From assembly GCA_001692895.1 (NCBI GenBank), contig KV748197.1:2113813-2177812 (forward strand): 64,000 nucleotides of DNA, read 5' to 3'. This DNA is from Cenococcum geophilum 1.58. Taxonomy: Eukaryota > Ascomycota > Dothideomycetes > Gloniales > Gloniaceae. How positions within the stretch are numbered: the stretch's first letter is position 1; each line of letters starts with the position of its first letter. The notes under the pieces are model-generated. The model was not told the DNA's origin. It ran no database searches and saw nothing but the letters and a program-made list of their open reading frames with translations. This document shows positions 34,000 through 44,759 of the stretch, one piece after another. A program made the translations under genes and the position numbers.

Positions 34000-35100
34000 T
34001 AAAGCAGCTATAGGACCCTTAAATACTTTAGATAAAGAAACAATTAACGTTTTAACCCCCTAGGCGGAGCTTGCGGCTGCTAATACCGAAATTAAATAAT
34101 TGCGAAAGCTACTTAAAGCTAGAGATACCCCTATATCTAATAATAAGTCATTATTAGACAACTAAAGACTTACTATAGTCCTTTAGGCCCTATCCTAGCG
34201 TCTTAGTAGATCTATTAAGGCCTATATAGCACCAAAGCGGTTAGTAAAGGTTGCGGACCCCCTACTACTTATAGACGGAACCGACCCTATATTTAATAAT
34301 TAGAAGCTCTAATTATGGGATAAGCTTAAAGTTAATATAGACCACTTCCCTAACGCCTAAGCCAGAATAGCCTATATCTTCGGCTGTACTAGCGGAGACG
34401 CCTAAACGCATTTACGCCTGCGATACACTAAAGACTTAGCAAACCCCTTTATCTCTAAAGAAGAAATAATTAAATACTTATCTTCTATTTATAAGGACCC
34501 TTTTAAAGTATAGAACGCCTGCCTTAGCTATAAAAGCCTAAATATAAAAACAACGGAGACCTTTTTGGCCTTTTAAACCCGCTTTCTATACCTAGCTAGA
34601 CAGGCCTAGATCCCCTAGGAAGACCTACTACTAAACCTCTTTAATAAGCTTACCCTGGACCTATAGCGGGCCGTATTACCAGCTTATACTACGGCATAGA
34701 TATTAAAGGAACTTATAGACTATTGCCTAGCTATTAACTAAGGCCTCTATTAAATTAAGGCACGCGCTAACTGGCTAAAAACTAGAAACCTTATAAACTA
34801 GGCCGCAAGTACTGCGAGTACGGCCCGTAGTGCCCTAGTATAATTGGCAACTCCTACAGCTAACCTAGCAGCTAGCCGCGCAGCTACCCCTACTACGGGC
34901 CCGGTGTATACCCGGCCTATATATAGCGACCCCTATATATAGGCCCTTAGCGATTAAAAAGCTTACTTCTTATACAGTTAAATAGGCTACCCTATAAGGA
35001 ACTGCCTAATAAAGGTAAGGATAAATAAGGTCCTATTAATTTAGGAGGATAGTATGGAGCCAGAAAAAGAGGAACCCTAGAAAAAGACTTCTCTTTAGGG
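34000..35100 (+). pseudogene. Z1 gag remnant
   Basis: Reads LLKARDTPISNNKSLLDN, then a capsid-like core (WDKLKVNIDHFPNA, ARIAYIFGCTSGDA) and LNLFNKLTLDLQRAVLPAY (one TAG read as Gln). A zinc knuckle near 34965-35005 is damaged: YFLYSQIGYPIRNC has Tyr for the first two Cys and for His, each explained by a TGC/TGT-to-TAC/TAT or CAC-to-TAC transition. Confidence 0.8.
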
Positions 35101-35159
35101 TTAAAAGGGATTGATATATTATATATTAATCTAGGTCAGCTAGTTAGTAGAAGAAGCTG

Positions 35160-38100
35160 CACTATCCCTTATACTTTATTTCGTAATAAATATTAAGTTT
35201 TAACCTCTGCTTTAGCTGACTTAGGAGTAAATACCTTTACCTTAATTAATATAAAGTGCGCTATAAAACTGGCTGACTTTTTAAATATACCCCTTAAAAA
35301 ACTACCTAAATTAATCCCTATTTGCGGTTATAATGGATAAATAGGGCCACCTATTATAACTATCTTATAGATCTACCTCCGCGTTAATAGACGAAGGCAG
35401 TATAATATCCCCTTTCTTATTACAGACTTAGGAAGCCATAATATAATCTTAAAAAGAAAATAGCTAGCCTATTTAGGCTTATAGCTTAAAGTACGGAGTA
35501 GACGGCTTATTTAGCCCAAAACTCTACCCCTAACCCCTTCCTTTATAAAAGAAATTAGTATTATAATAGAAAACCTTATACGGCCCTAGATTAATACTAT
35601 TTACTAGGCCGATGCTATACGCAAAGACTAGGCCTTTAAGAAGGACGTATAGCTTAACCCGTAACGGATCCGTATACTACGCCGCCCCTAAACTACCTAT
35701 ATTATGCCACCCGCACTAAAGACCTAAGAAGTTAGTAGTAACCTAGCTAAGTTCCCTATAGAGAACCCTATAAAGCTATAAAGGAAAGCTAGAGATATTG
35801 GACGCTATACTAAACTAATAGATAGGAAGGATAACTTATGGAAAATAGAATGTGAGCTAAGGAAGACTATAAACCCTATACCGCAAACTACGGCCTAATA
35901 AACGCCAAAGAAACCTATAGACCTCCTACCAGTTAATATCTACTGTATTAGCGCTATAGGATTCTACCAAAACCTAGTTTAGCCTAATACTATTACCTTT
36001 ACAACTAGCCTATATAAAATTAACCAAATAATTAAGGAAAAGAAAAGTAAGCTTAGTAGATAAAAAAGCGGGCTTATAGATAAAGAACTAGTGGAGTAAA
36101 AACTGCCTAATTAATACCGGAAATTTAAGGACGTATTCTCTAAGGCAGTGTCTAATATACTTCTACCCTACTAACTATATAACTATAAGATTAAGATTAA
36201 GCAAGATAAGGGAAGCACCCTTAGCTTTAGCCCTCTCTACTTATAGTCTATTGCTAAATTATAGGCTATAAAGCAGTACCTTATTAATAACCTAAATAAG
36301 GGCTTTATTAAGCCTAGCTAAGCCCCTTTTAACTTACCTATTCTTTTTATTAAAAAGCTAAATAGAGGACTGCGCTTCTGTATTAACTACTATAAGCTAA
36401 ATAATATAACCCGCAAGGACCGCTACCTACTACCCTTACTTAATAAGACTCTTACCTAAATAAGTAGAGCTAAGGTTTTTATAAAGCTTAATATCCGCTA
36501 GGCCTTTTACCAAATTAGGATAAACCCTAGGTTTAAAAATCTTATTATATTCTGGACCTATTATGGGATATATAAATATAAGGTACTTCCTTTTAGACTA
36601 ACTAACAGACTAGCTACGTACTAGCGGTATATAAACAATATACTCTTTAACTACCTTAACGACTTCTATACGGCCTATCTAGATAATATTATAATCTATT
36701 TAGAGAACGAACTAGAATATAAGGAGCACGTCTATAAAGTCCTATAATAGCTCCGCGAAGCTGACCTCTAGGCCGATATTAAGAAGTTAGAATTTAGTGT
36801 TAAGCGTATAAAGTACCTAGGTTTTATTATCAGTATAGACGGAATTAAGGCCGACCTAAAGAAAATAACCATAATTAACTAGTGGACGCCCCCTCGGACC
36901 GTAAAGGGGGTGTAATTGTTTTTAGGTTTCTGTAACTTCTACTAATGCTTTATTAAGAACTACAGTAGGATTACCTGGCCTCTTAACCGCCTTACTAGAA
37001 AAGACTAGCCCTTTTACTTTAACGCTATATATATGCAGGCCTTTAATAAGCTTAAAAAACGGCTAGTATCGGCCCCCCTACTTACCTACTTTAACCTAAA
37101 ACGGCCCTTAATGCTAGAAACTAATGCCTTAAATAGTATAATAGCCGGTATTTTTTTCTAAAAGCAACCGGACGGAGAATAGCACCCTATTATATACTAT
37201 TTAAAGACTATAATAGATGCTGAACTAAACTACTACATCTATAATAAAGAAATGCTAGCTATTATTTCTAGCTTTTAGCACTGGCGTATACAGCTAGAGG
37301 GGACCCCTAAACCTATTAAAGTAGTATTAGATTATAAGGCCCTAGAATACTTTATAATAACTAAGGCCCTTATAGCCTAGTAGGCATACTAGGTAGACGT
37401 CCTATCTTAGTTTAACTTCTTAATTATATATAGACTAGGCGCTGCAAACCGTGCGGATGCTTTTACTAGGCGTAAATAAGACCTAGGTAACTATACGGCT
37501 GCGAAGATCTTATTATAGACCTAGACGCTACTATAACTAGAGTACCTTAACCCCCGGATATAGGTAGAACTAAGTATAGACCCCTTAGGCGCCGAGATAT
37601 ATCCTATTAACCCTTTAGGACTTAACTTAATTAATAAATTGCTGTAGATAAACTGTACAGCCCCTTCTCTATAGGAGTATCATGAAAAGGTAAAGAACAT
37701 TACCAGCCTATAGTCCCTTAAAAATGGATTACTTAAGCATTAGGAACGGCTGGTAGTAATAGAGGAATAAAACTTATGGACTTGGCTTATTGCTAAAGCA
37801 TATACCTAGGTCTCTACGGCCTACCCTAGAAAGAATAAGACCTATAGGATTATTGGCGACCGCTACTACTGGCCCGGAATAGTTATAAATATTAACCGCT
37901 ATATACAGAACTGCAACGACTGCCGTAGGTTTATAATCCCATAAGATAAGACCCTAGGACTATTAAAACCCCTTTTAATACCTAACCGCCCCTAGTAATA
38001 TATTTCTATAGACTTTTATAAGCTACCTCTAGACCGTAATAGATATGATATAGTTATAATCCTAGTTAACTGCTTTGGCAAGCGCCTATTCTTAATTCCC

Positions 38101-39160
38101 TATTATAAGAATATTGATGCTAAAGAGGCAGCCTAACTATATATCTACTACGTCTACTAAATTTACGGACTACTAGATACTATTATATCTAACTATAGGC
38201 TATAGTTTATATTAGCCTTTTGGAATAAGTTTACCTAGATCTTAGGCATTAAGCTAAAGCTTTCTATAGTATATTACCCCTAAATAGATGGTTAAACGGA
38301 GATTATAAATTAATACTTGGACCAGAAACTCCGGCCTTTTATTAACTACTTCTAGGATAACTAGGCTAAACTATTGCCCTTAATAAACTACGCCCAAGCG
38401 ACCCTACCCCACGACTCTACCGGATTTGCCCCTATTTAACTAGAAATGGGTTACCTACCCCGTATAAGCTTTAACTAGGAAAGACTAAAAGGGCCCTAGA
38501 CTATACGCGAAAAACTATCTTATAAGAAAGCCTAGCAGTACGCTAAGCGCTTAGAAGAAGCCTAAAAAGTAGCCTATACAAACCTAGAAAAGGCCTAGAA
38601 ATTAATAAAATAGTAGGTAAATAAGTATAGGCGCGAGCCTAACTTTACTATAGGTGATATAGTCTAGGTTATAATAAAGAACTAAAAAATAGAACGGCCT
38701 AGCCGTAAGCTAGACTATAAGATGGCAGGACCGTATAAGATTCTTAATAAAGTAGGTAACTTATATAAGGTTAAGCTCCTAAACTCAATTAAAGTCTACC
38801 CTATTTTCTTACTAGATAAGCTACGGAAAGCTATAAATAACCTACTGCCCGGATAAAAGAATAAACCTCCCCTACTAATTTAAGTTAACAACGATAATAA
38901 ATAGGAAATTAAAGAAATACTGGCCTATAAACTTATAAAGGGAACGTTAAAGTATTATATTAGTTAGAAAGGATATAACCTAGACCCTACTTAGTACCCT
39001 ATATAGAACTTTATAGGTAGCCCCTATAAGCTTTAGGAGTTCTATAGCTATTACCCTAATAAACCTAGACCGCTAAAGTACCTAGATAAGTAGATAGAAT
39101 GCTAGTATAATAAAGACGATAAGCTACTAGAAGAATATAAGGACAAAAATGCCCTAGAAA
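35160..39160 (+). pseudogene. Z1 pol: protease, RT, RNase H, integrase, chromodomain
   Basis: The frame is readable throughout. Protease at 35160-35460 has DLGV at 35218-35229 where DSGA is expected. RT spans 36140-36900 with YLDN at 36676-36687. RNase H spans 37060-37460. Integrase spans 37650-38600: the zinc finger has lost a His (AYPRKNK) but kept CNDC, and the core has ISNYRLQF for ISDxxxQF. The chromodomain is at about 38880-39080 (EILAYKLIKGTLKYYIS). Substitutions at catalytic sites are all C-to-T or G-to-A in CpA/TpG context. Confidence 0.9.
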
Positions 39161-39194
39161 TTTCTTAGTTATATAAGGTATTAAGATATCTAGG

Positions 39195-39217
39195 AACTTT
39201 AACCGGCGGTTAAAGTT
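39195..39217. repeat. Chromovirus 3' palindrome, Z1 copy
   Basis: AACTTTAACC, three bases, GGTTAAAGTT (perfect arms), located between the chromodomain end and the polypurine tract. Confidence 0.85.
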
Positions 39218-39294
39218 GTTTAATTAGTTAGATTCTCTTACTAAGACTTTTAGCGGCAAAGCCTAAGGGCAAGCTTTTTTAGAGGGGGGGGTAA

Positions 39295-39521
39295 TATTAC
39301 GGCACTGGTAGAACTTAGTAGAACTACGCACTAGNAAGTTGCCACAGATTGCCGTATATTGCGGTTACATAACGCGAAGATCATATATAGCTTTAAGCGG
39401 CGCTCCCCTTCTTCTCCTTTCCTTTCTTTAGCTTTAGATTCTCGTTTATAGACAATCCAATTATATAGGCTTACGCGACCATTTTGCCGTACTTATGTCT
39501 CGATTGACTGAGTCGCTAACA
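39295..39521 (+). repeat. Z1 3' LTR
   Basis: 227 bp, starting TATTACGGCAC and ending CGCTAACA, followed by the target duplication CTAAG. Contains one N (39336). Confidence 0.95.
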
Positions 39522-39526
39522 CTAAG

Positions 39527-42134
39527 TTGCCTCTAAAAGTTAGAACTATATAGGGAAGAGGATAAAAAGATTAGATCTATACTACTAGATTAGTTAAACC
39601 TTATTTTAAGCTAGCTATTACTTAACCTTAGAATAGTAAATAGCGATAGGAATGCCATCCTTATTTAGACCTACCTCTCCTTACTACGTAACCTACTCCT
39701 ATAAGTTCTTATTAAAATAGTAAGCCTTATTAATACTAGTAATATAGCACCAGCGTTTATAGATAAAGACTTACTTATAAAAAAGCACAATATTATAACG
39801 AAAAGACTTCTAGTCCTAAAACTACTTTACTTTACCAATAAACTCCTATCTAGGTTTATTACCTACTACTTTATAGTAATAATAATAATTAGCTACTATA
39901 TAGAATCTATGCTCTTTTATATTATAAAGTTATTACCCTCTATACTAGTAATTCTTAGAATGCCCTAGCTTAAAAAGTATAACCTAAAGGTAGACTTCTC
40001 CACCTTAGAGCTTAAGTTTAACTCTAATTACTATACCTATAACTATCTCCTATAGTACATTCCTAACTATAACTAAGTAGTACTACGCGGACGTATTATA
40101 TAGCTAACGCTTAAATACCATCAGCTAATAATAAAAGAGGTGCTTAATACTAGTAAGCTAATATACGCAGTAAACTAAGTAGAGATTCTAGAAGACTAAA
40201 CTACTACCCTATTCCCTAAAAAATAAACACTACTAAAACTATAAGTCCCCCGTATACACCCGCTTAACCTAAGTTAGCTAATAAAATACCTAACCCTAAG
40301 TTATTTGCTATATATATATATAACTATACGTATAATAGCTAAGGGCATTACAGCTAAGACTAAAACTAGAGTAATTAAGACCTTCCCCTCGTAACGCCTA
40401 ACCTTATACCTATTTCCTACGCGTACTATATAGGGCTGCCGCCTTATTTCTGCCCCCCTAGGCCGACTAAGCCGTACTAGCCTAGCTGTAGCACTAAAGA
40501 ACTAAATACGCCCTAACCTGGACGACATTAGATATACTTATACTATTAATTTTACCCAGTTCTATAAATAAAAAGATGTAAAGGTAATAAGGATCTATAT
40601 AATAGAGCTAGTAGAACTAGTTAAATAAGAAAAGTATTAATAGCTACTTATAGAGCTGCCTATAGGCCTAATAGAAGTACTAAACCTATTAAAAAGGTCT
40701 TTCTGCTAGCTAGTAAAGGCGACTATATAATAAACAAAGCCTATAAAGCGCTAACCCCTTATTTTTATAACTTCCTTAAAATAAACCTAAAAATAAAGTC
40801 TAAGTCTCTATACTAAAAGATAGTTAATACTAATATTAAGAAATTTCTAAAAGGCAAACCAGAATTAACCTGTAAAGACATTATATAATACTTATTAAAA
40901 GAGTTTCGCGAATATATTAAATACTTCATCCCTAAAAATATAGATAAGCTGCCCTTTTACTAACTATAAGACTATAAAATTGAGATTATATCTAAAAAGT
41001 AGGCCCTATATTATAAAAATAGACTACTTTTACCTACTAATCTTAGTTATATAAAGAAGTAGATTAACGAGATACTAAATAAGGGTTTTATCCGCGAATT
41101 AACCTTACTAGCCGCTATACTATTTCTCCTTACTGCGAAACCTAGCGGCAGTATATAAATCTACTATAACTACTAAGGTCTAAATACAGTTACTATTAAG
41201 AATTAATATCTATTACTACTAGTCTATAAGATACTTAATGCACTCTATAGTGCTAAATACTTTACTAAGCTTAATATAATTACTGTGTTTAACTAAATCC
41301 GGATCGCGGAAGGCTATAAGTGGCTTATAGCATTTATTACCCAGTTTGGGCTTTATAAAATATTAGTTATACTATTTAGTCTCTATAACGCACCCGCTAT
41401 ATTTTAAAACTATATTAACTATATTTTATATAACGCCCTTAACGACTACTATACTGCGTATCTTAATAATATCCTTATCTTTTTAAAAACACGCGCTAAG
41501 CACATAAAATATATAAATAAAATTATTTAGAGACTTGGTAATGCTAAACTCTAAATTAATATTAATAAGTTTAAGTTTTATGCTACTAAAATAAAATACC
41601 TTAGCTTAATTATCTTAACTAATGGCATAACTATAAACCCTAAGAAGGTATAGGCCTTATAGGAATAAAAGGACCTAACGTTAGTTAAGGAACTATAGCA
41701 ATTTCTTAGCTTTGCGAACTTTTACTAACGATTTATCCAAGGCTACTTTAAGGTAGTTAAGCCCATAACTAGGCTACTAAAGAAGAGCATTAGCTAGTTA
41801 TAGGGCCCCGACTAAATATAGGCGTTTTAAATCCTAAAAATAGCGTTTACTATAGCACCGGTCCTAGCGTATTATAACTATATAAAGAAGACTATAGTAG
41901 AGACAGACGCCTTAAACTAGGCTTTAGGTAGAGTACTCTATTAAGCTAATAAAAGTAATAAGCTTAAGCTAGTTATATTCTTCTTTGCTAAGCACTTAAC
42001 CCTTAAATATAACTATAAAATATATAATAAGGAGCTCCTAGTAATTATTAAGGTACTAAAAAAATAGCGCCCTAAACTATAAGGAACCAAATAGCGGTTT
42101 AAAATTATTATAGACTATAAGAACCTCTAGACCT
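39527..42134 (+). pseudogene. Y1 protease, RT and first part of RNase H
   Basis: Protease region at about 39750-40060 (FIDKDLLIKKHNIITKR, IIKLLPSILVILRMP), matching the retropepsin of fungal gypsy elements and the Y2 segment at 62024-62242. RT runs from about 40960 to 41700 with YLNN at 41459-41470 (both Asp lost). RNase H starts near 41790 (VETDALNQALGRVLY) and is cut after KNLQTFI by W, which duplicated TTATA (42135-42139). Confidence 0.85.
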
Positions 42135-42139
42135 TTATA

Positions 42140-42559
42140 TATAACGAAGCCTTATAGCAGGAACTACGGTGGACTTATTAATGGGCCGGGTATATAGGTA
42201 AATAAGAAGTCAACAACGTAATAATAACTAGTGGAGTGGTTGCTTAATAGATTAACTCTAATTATATTCTAAGATTTACTACAAGGAGAGAACTATCTGG
42301 GTAGGGATTATAGTCCTTTAAATACACAACCGTACTCCTAAAAAATCCCCTTAGTACGTAAGGTATGTGTGCTCTGTTTACTCTATTATAAATTATATAA
42401 ATTATATAGATTATATAGATCACGTTATATAACCTTAGTTACCATTCCTCATTATATAGCTCTACCAGATCCATTCTAGACCGTGCCTAAATTAACTAAC
42501 TAGCTTCTTCCGACTCTTCCCTAAGTAGTTATAATATTGTACTTAAAGCGTCCGTAATA
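42140..42559 (-). repeat. W 3' LTR
   Basis: 420 bp, TATAACGAAGCC..TCCGTAATA. Same length as its partner at 56531-56950. A third copy, truncated by the window edge, starts at 63802. Confidence 0.93.
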
Positions 42560-42585
42560 CTATCTCCCTCCTCTTTATCTTCGTC

Positions 42586-42610
42586 CTTAAAGATTTAAAA
42601 TATCTTTAAG
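42586..42610. repeat. W 3' hairpin (CTTAAAGAT/ATCTTTAAG)
   Basis: Nine-base arms with a 7-base loop, just inside the W polypurine tract. The position resembles the 23-bp palindrome of the other chromoviruses, but the sequence differs. Confidence 0.55.
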
Positions 42611-43528
42611 TTGTTTACTAGAGGTGTAATATCTATCTAATTAATTTAGTTAATATTATTACTTATTATACCTAAAGCAATTTCTTTATCCTCAACTGCT
42701 TATTATGCTCGCACTATTACTACAATATTATCTCTTAGTGAGATTATACCGTCTCTATATTCTCGCTGTTTAAAAGAGGGATTAGTCTATATTACGTTAG
42801 CAAGTCCATTTTTACAATAACTGTCCTTTTATTTAGTGTGCACTAAAGCAAATATTTATTTATCCTATAACGTTCGCTCTGTCTCTAATGCTAAATATAT
42901 ATAACTTATTACTCTTAATAGTCGTCTAGTTCCTTAACTTATCTATCTTAGGGTTTTGTGTTTAATCTACTACTGCGTAGCTAGATAATAAACTATCTAT
43001 TGCCCTGGCGGAATTGCGCCATTCTTATAACGTAGAATGGGAGGCTGCTAATACTTAATAAAGGGCCCTTAAGTCTTGTTTTATGGCGTCTACTTAATTA
43101 ATCCGTCTTAAGAAAGTTCGTAAGAAGGTCCGTTTTAAGGAGTGGAAACTTATAGAATAAGGTTTATAGGAACTTGGCGATAAAAGAACGGATTCTTTTT
43201 TATCTGGGAAGGAAATAGATTTAAGTAGTTTGGTAACTACTCTTCTTAGGTCCCCTTTAGGTAACTTATTCTTTAATAATCCTTCTTTATTAATACTGCC
43301 TAACCTAATCTCTTCTAATACTCCTATACCTTTCTCCTAGCGTTCTTTAAATTCTCTAGTAGTTCCTAGGTAGTCTTATTATAGCCTATCTACTTAACCT
43401 TATACCATATTTTATTATTAATATCCTTATAACTAATAATCTTTAAAACTTACTATTTGTCTTCTTCTTATCCTCTATACGTATCTACTTTATAAACTAG
43501 TAGTTTAACATTCCCGTATACTGGCTTT
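42611..43528 (-). pseudogene. W C-terminal region with chromodomain
   Basis: On the minus strand, about 43530-43340, the frame reads YKDINNKIWYKVKQIGYN, then TTQELLENLKNARE (TAG codons read as Gln), a chromodomain whose Trp residues have become TAG. It is continuous with the integrase end on the other side of Z2 (50376 onward). The rest to 42611 is Leu/Lys-rich and less clear. Confidence 0.75.
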
Positions 43529-43741
43529 TGTTAGCGACTTAGTTAATCAAGGCATAAGCACGGTATGAGGGACGTATAAGCCTATACAATTGGATTATCT
43601 ATAAACGAGAATCTAAAGCTAAAGAAAGGAAAGGAGAAGAAGGGGAGCGCCGCTTAAAGCTATATACGATCTTCGCGTCACATAACCGTAATATACGGCA
43701 ATCTGTGGCAACTTGCCGGTGCGTAGTTCTGCCAAGTTCTG

Positions 43742-44603
43742 TGTCACGGAGCGCGGTCAGGAGGCTCTGGGAACGTCGTAGCATTGGCTATGTACACGAC
43801 AGGATATTGCACGAAGGTGTAAAGAGGTGCGAAGGCACCGTGGCTCTATATACTGTGGGTGCCAAGGCTCGCTAGGCGAGCCCTTGGCGGTGCTACGGTC
43901 GGAATCCGTGATACTACCCCCCCCTCATACAAAGCCGAAGTCCCTTGAGGCAGATCCTCCCTCCGTACGGTGCTGTGGTGCTCGCTAGTGACTGGTAGAG
44001 CTTATTAGAGGCGTTCGCTGGCAGAACGTAGGCTCGAACGGGTTAACGAGGGTGATGACGATTCGATAGGTAGATTGATGACTCGATGTCTGAGGTATCT
44101 TGTGGACTGTTCTTCCAAGCTCGTTGAGTCGTAGATGACTGTTTGCAGTCCTAGGTCGAGTAGTATCCTCACAGCGGGACAGCAGAGGTGCTGGTCTTGC
44201 TCGGTTCGTGAGCGCACAGCGGGAAAGCGGAGATGCTGCTATTGGATAGGCATTGTCGTAGTCGTTGTGCGCAGGCCAGGTAGAATCGTAGAGCAGTAGT
44301 AGGCAGAGACGTTGATGCGGTAGAAATTGAGAGGTAAATTAAGGGTATCGGAATCGTCGTCCCAACGGTCGGCACGGGTTAAAGCCGTCGTACCGCCTCC
44401 ATAGGCGGTAGGCAGCCTATGCGAGTCGTTGGGTGCAATATAATGTCACGGAGCGCGGTCAGGAGGCTCTGGAACGTTGTAGTATGGCTATGTATACGAC
44501 AGGAATATGCAAAGAGGTGCGAAGGCACCGTGGCTCTATATACTGTGGGTGCCAAGGCTCGCTAGGCGAGCCCTTGGCGGTGCTACGGTCGGAATCCGTG
44601 ACA
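43742..44603 (-). mobile_element. TRIM-like mini LTR element, little mutated
   Basis: 862 bp with terminal direct repeats of 172 bp (43742-43913) and 160 bp (44444-44603), and a target duplication TTCTG (43737-43741, 44604-44608). A CCCCCCCCTC run next to the left repeat is a minus-strand polypurine tract. The 530-bp interior has no gag or pol. Small open frames on it (43599-43784, 44005-44217, 44169-44375, 44433-44654) have no recognisable product. CpG-rich and nearly free of RIP. The LTR end TGTCACGGA..CCG.ACCGTAG resembles the V LTR end, suggesting V-type machinery moved it. Confidence 0.85.
43849..43890. repeat. Hairpin in the TRIM LTR
   Basis: GCCAAGGCTCGC and GCGAGCCCTTGGC form a near-perfect stem. 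The second copy in the other LTR lies near 44539-44580. The V LTR has a shorter hairpin in the equivalent place. Confidence 0.7.
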
Positions 44604-44699
44604 TTCTGCCAGTACCGTAATATTACCCCCCCCTCTAAAAAAGCCTACCCTTAGGCTTTGCCGCTAAAAGTTTTAGTAAGAGAGTTTAACCAATTAGAT

Positions 44700-44722
44700 A
44701 ACTTTAACCGCTAGTCAAAGTT
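44700..44722. repeat. Chromovirus 3' palindrome, Z2 copy
   Basis: AACTTTAACC, three bases, AGTCAAAGTT-type right arm with two changes. Same position as in Z1. Confidence 0.8.
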
Positions 44723-44759
44723 CTTAGACATCTTAACACCTTATATAACTAAGAAATTT

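Larger units (their letters stand above)
33542..39521 (+). mobile_element. Chromovirus Z1 (plus strand), complete
   Basis: 5980 bp with identical-length LTRs (227 bp) and a perfect target duplication CTAAG (33537-33541, 39522-39526). Gag, protease, RT, RNase H, integrase and chromodomain are all readable in order. A polypurine tract AGAGGGGGGGG precedes the 3' LTR. Inserted in Y1 between gag and protease. Confidence 0.95.
43529..44622 (-). repeat. Z2 3' LTR, interrupted
   Basis: Bases 43529-43741 plus 44609-44622 together make the 227-bp LTR. The 862-bp TRIM and one TTCTG copy separate the last 14 bases. Confidence 0.93.

Noticed and set aside
43599-44654. Four small open frames across the TRIM
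   Set aside because: They cross LTR boundaries or overlap on one strand, and none resembles gag, pol or another known product.
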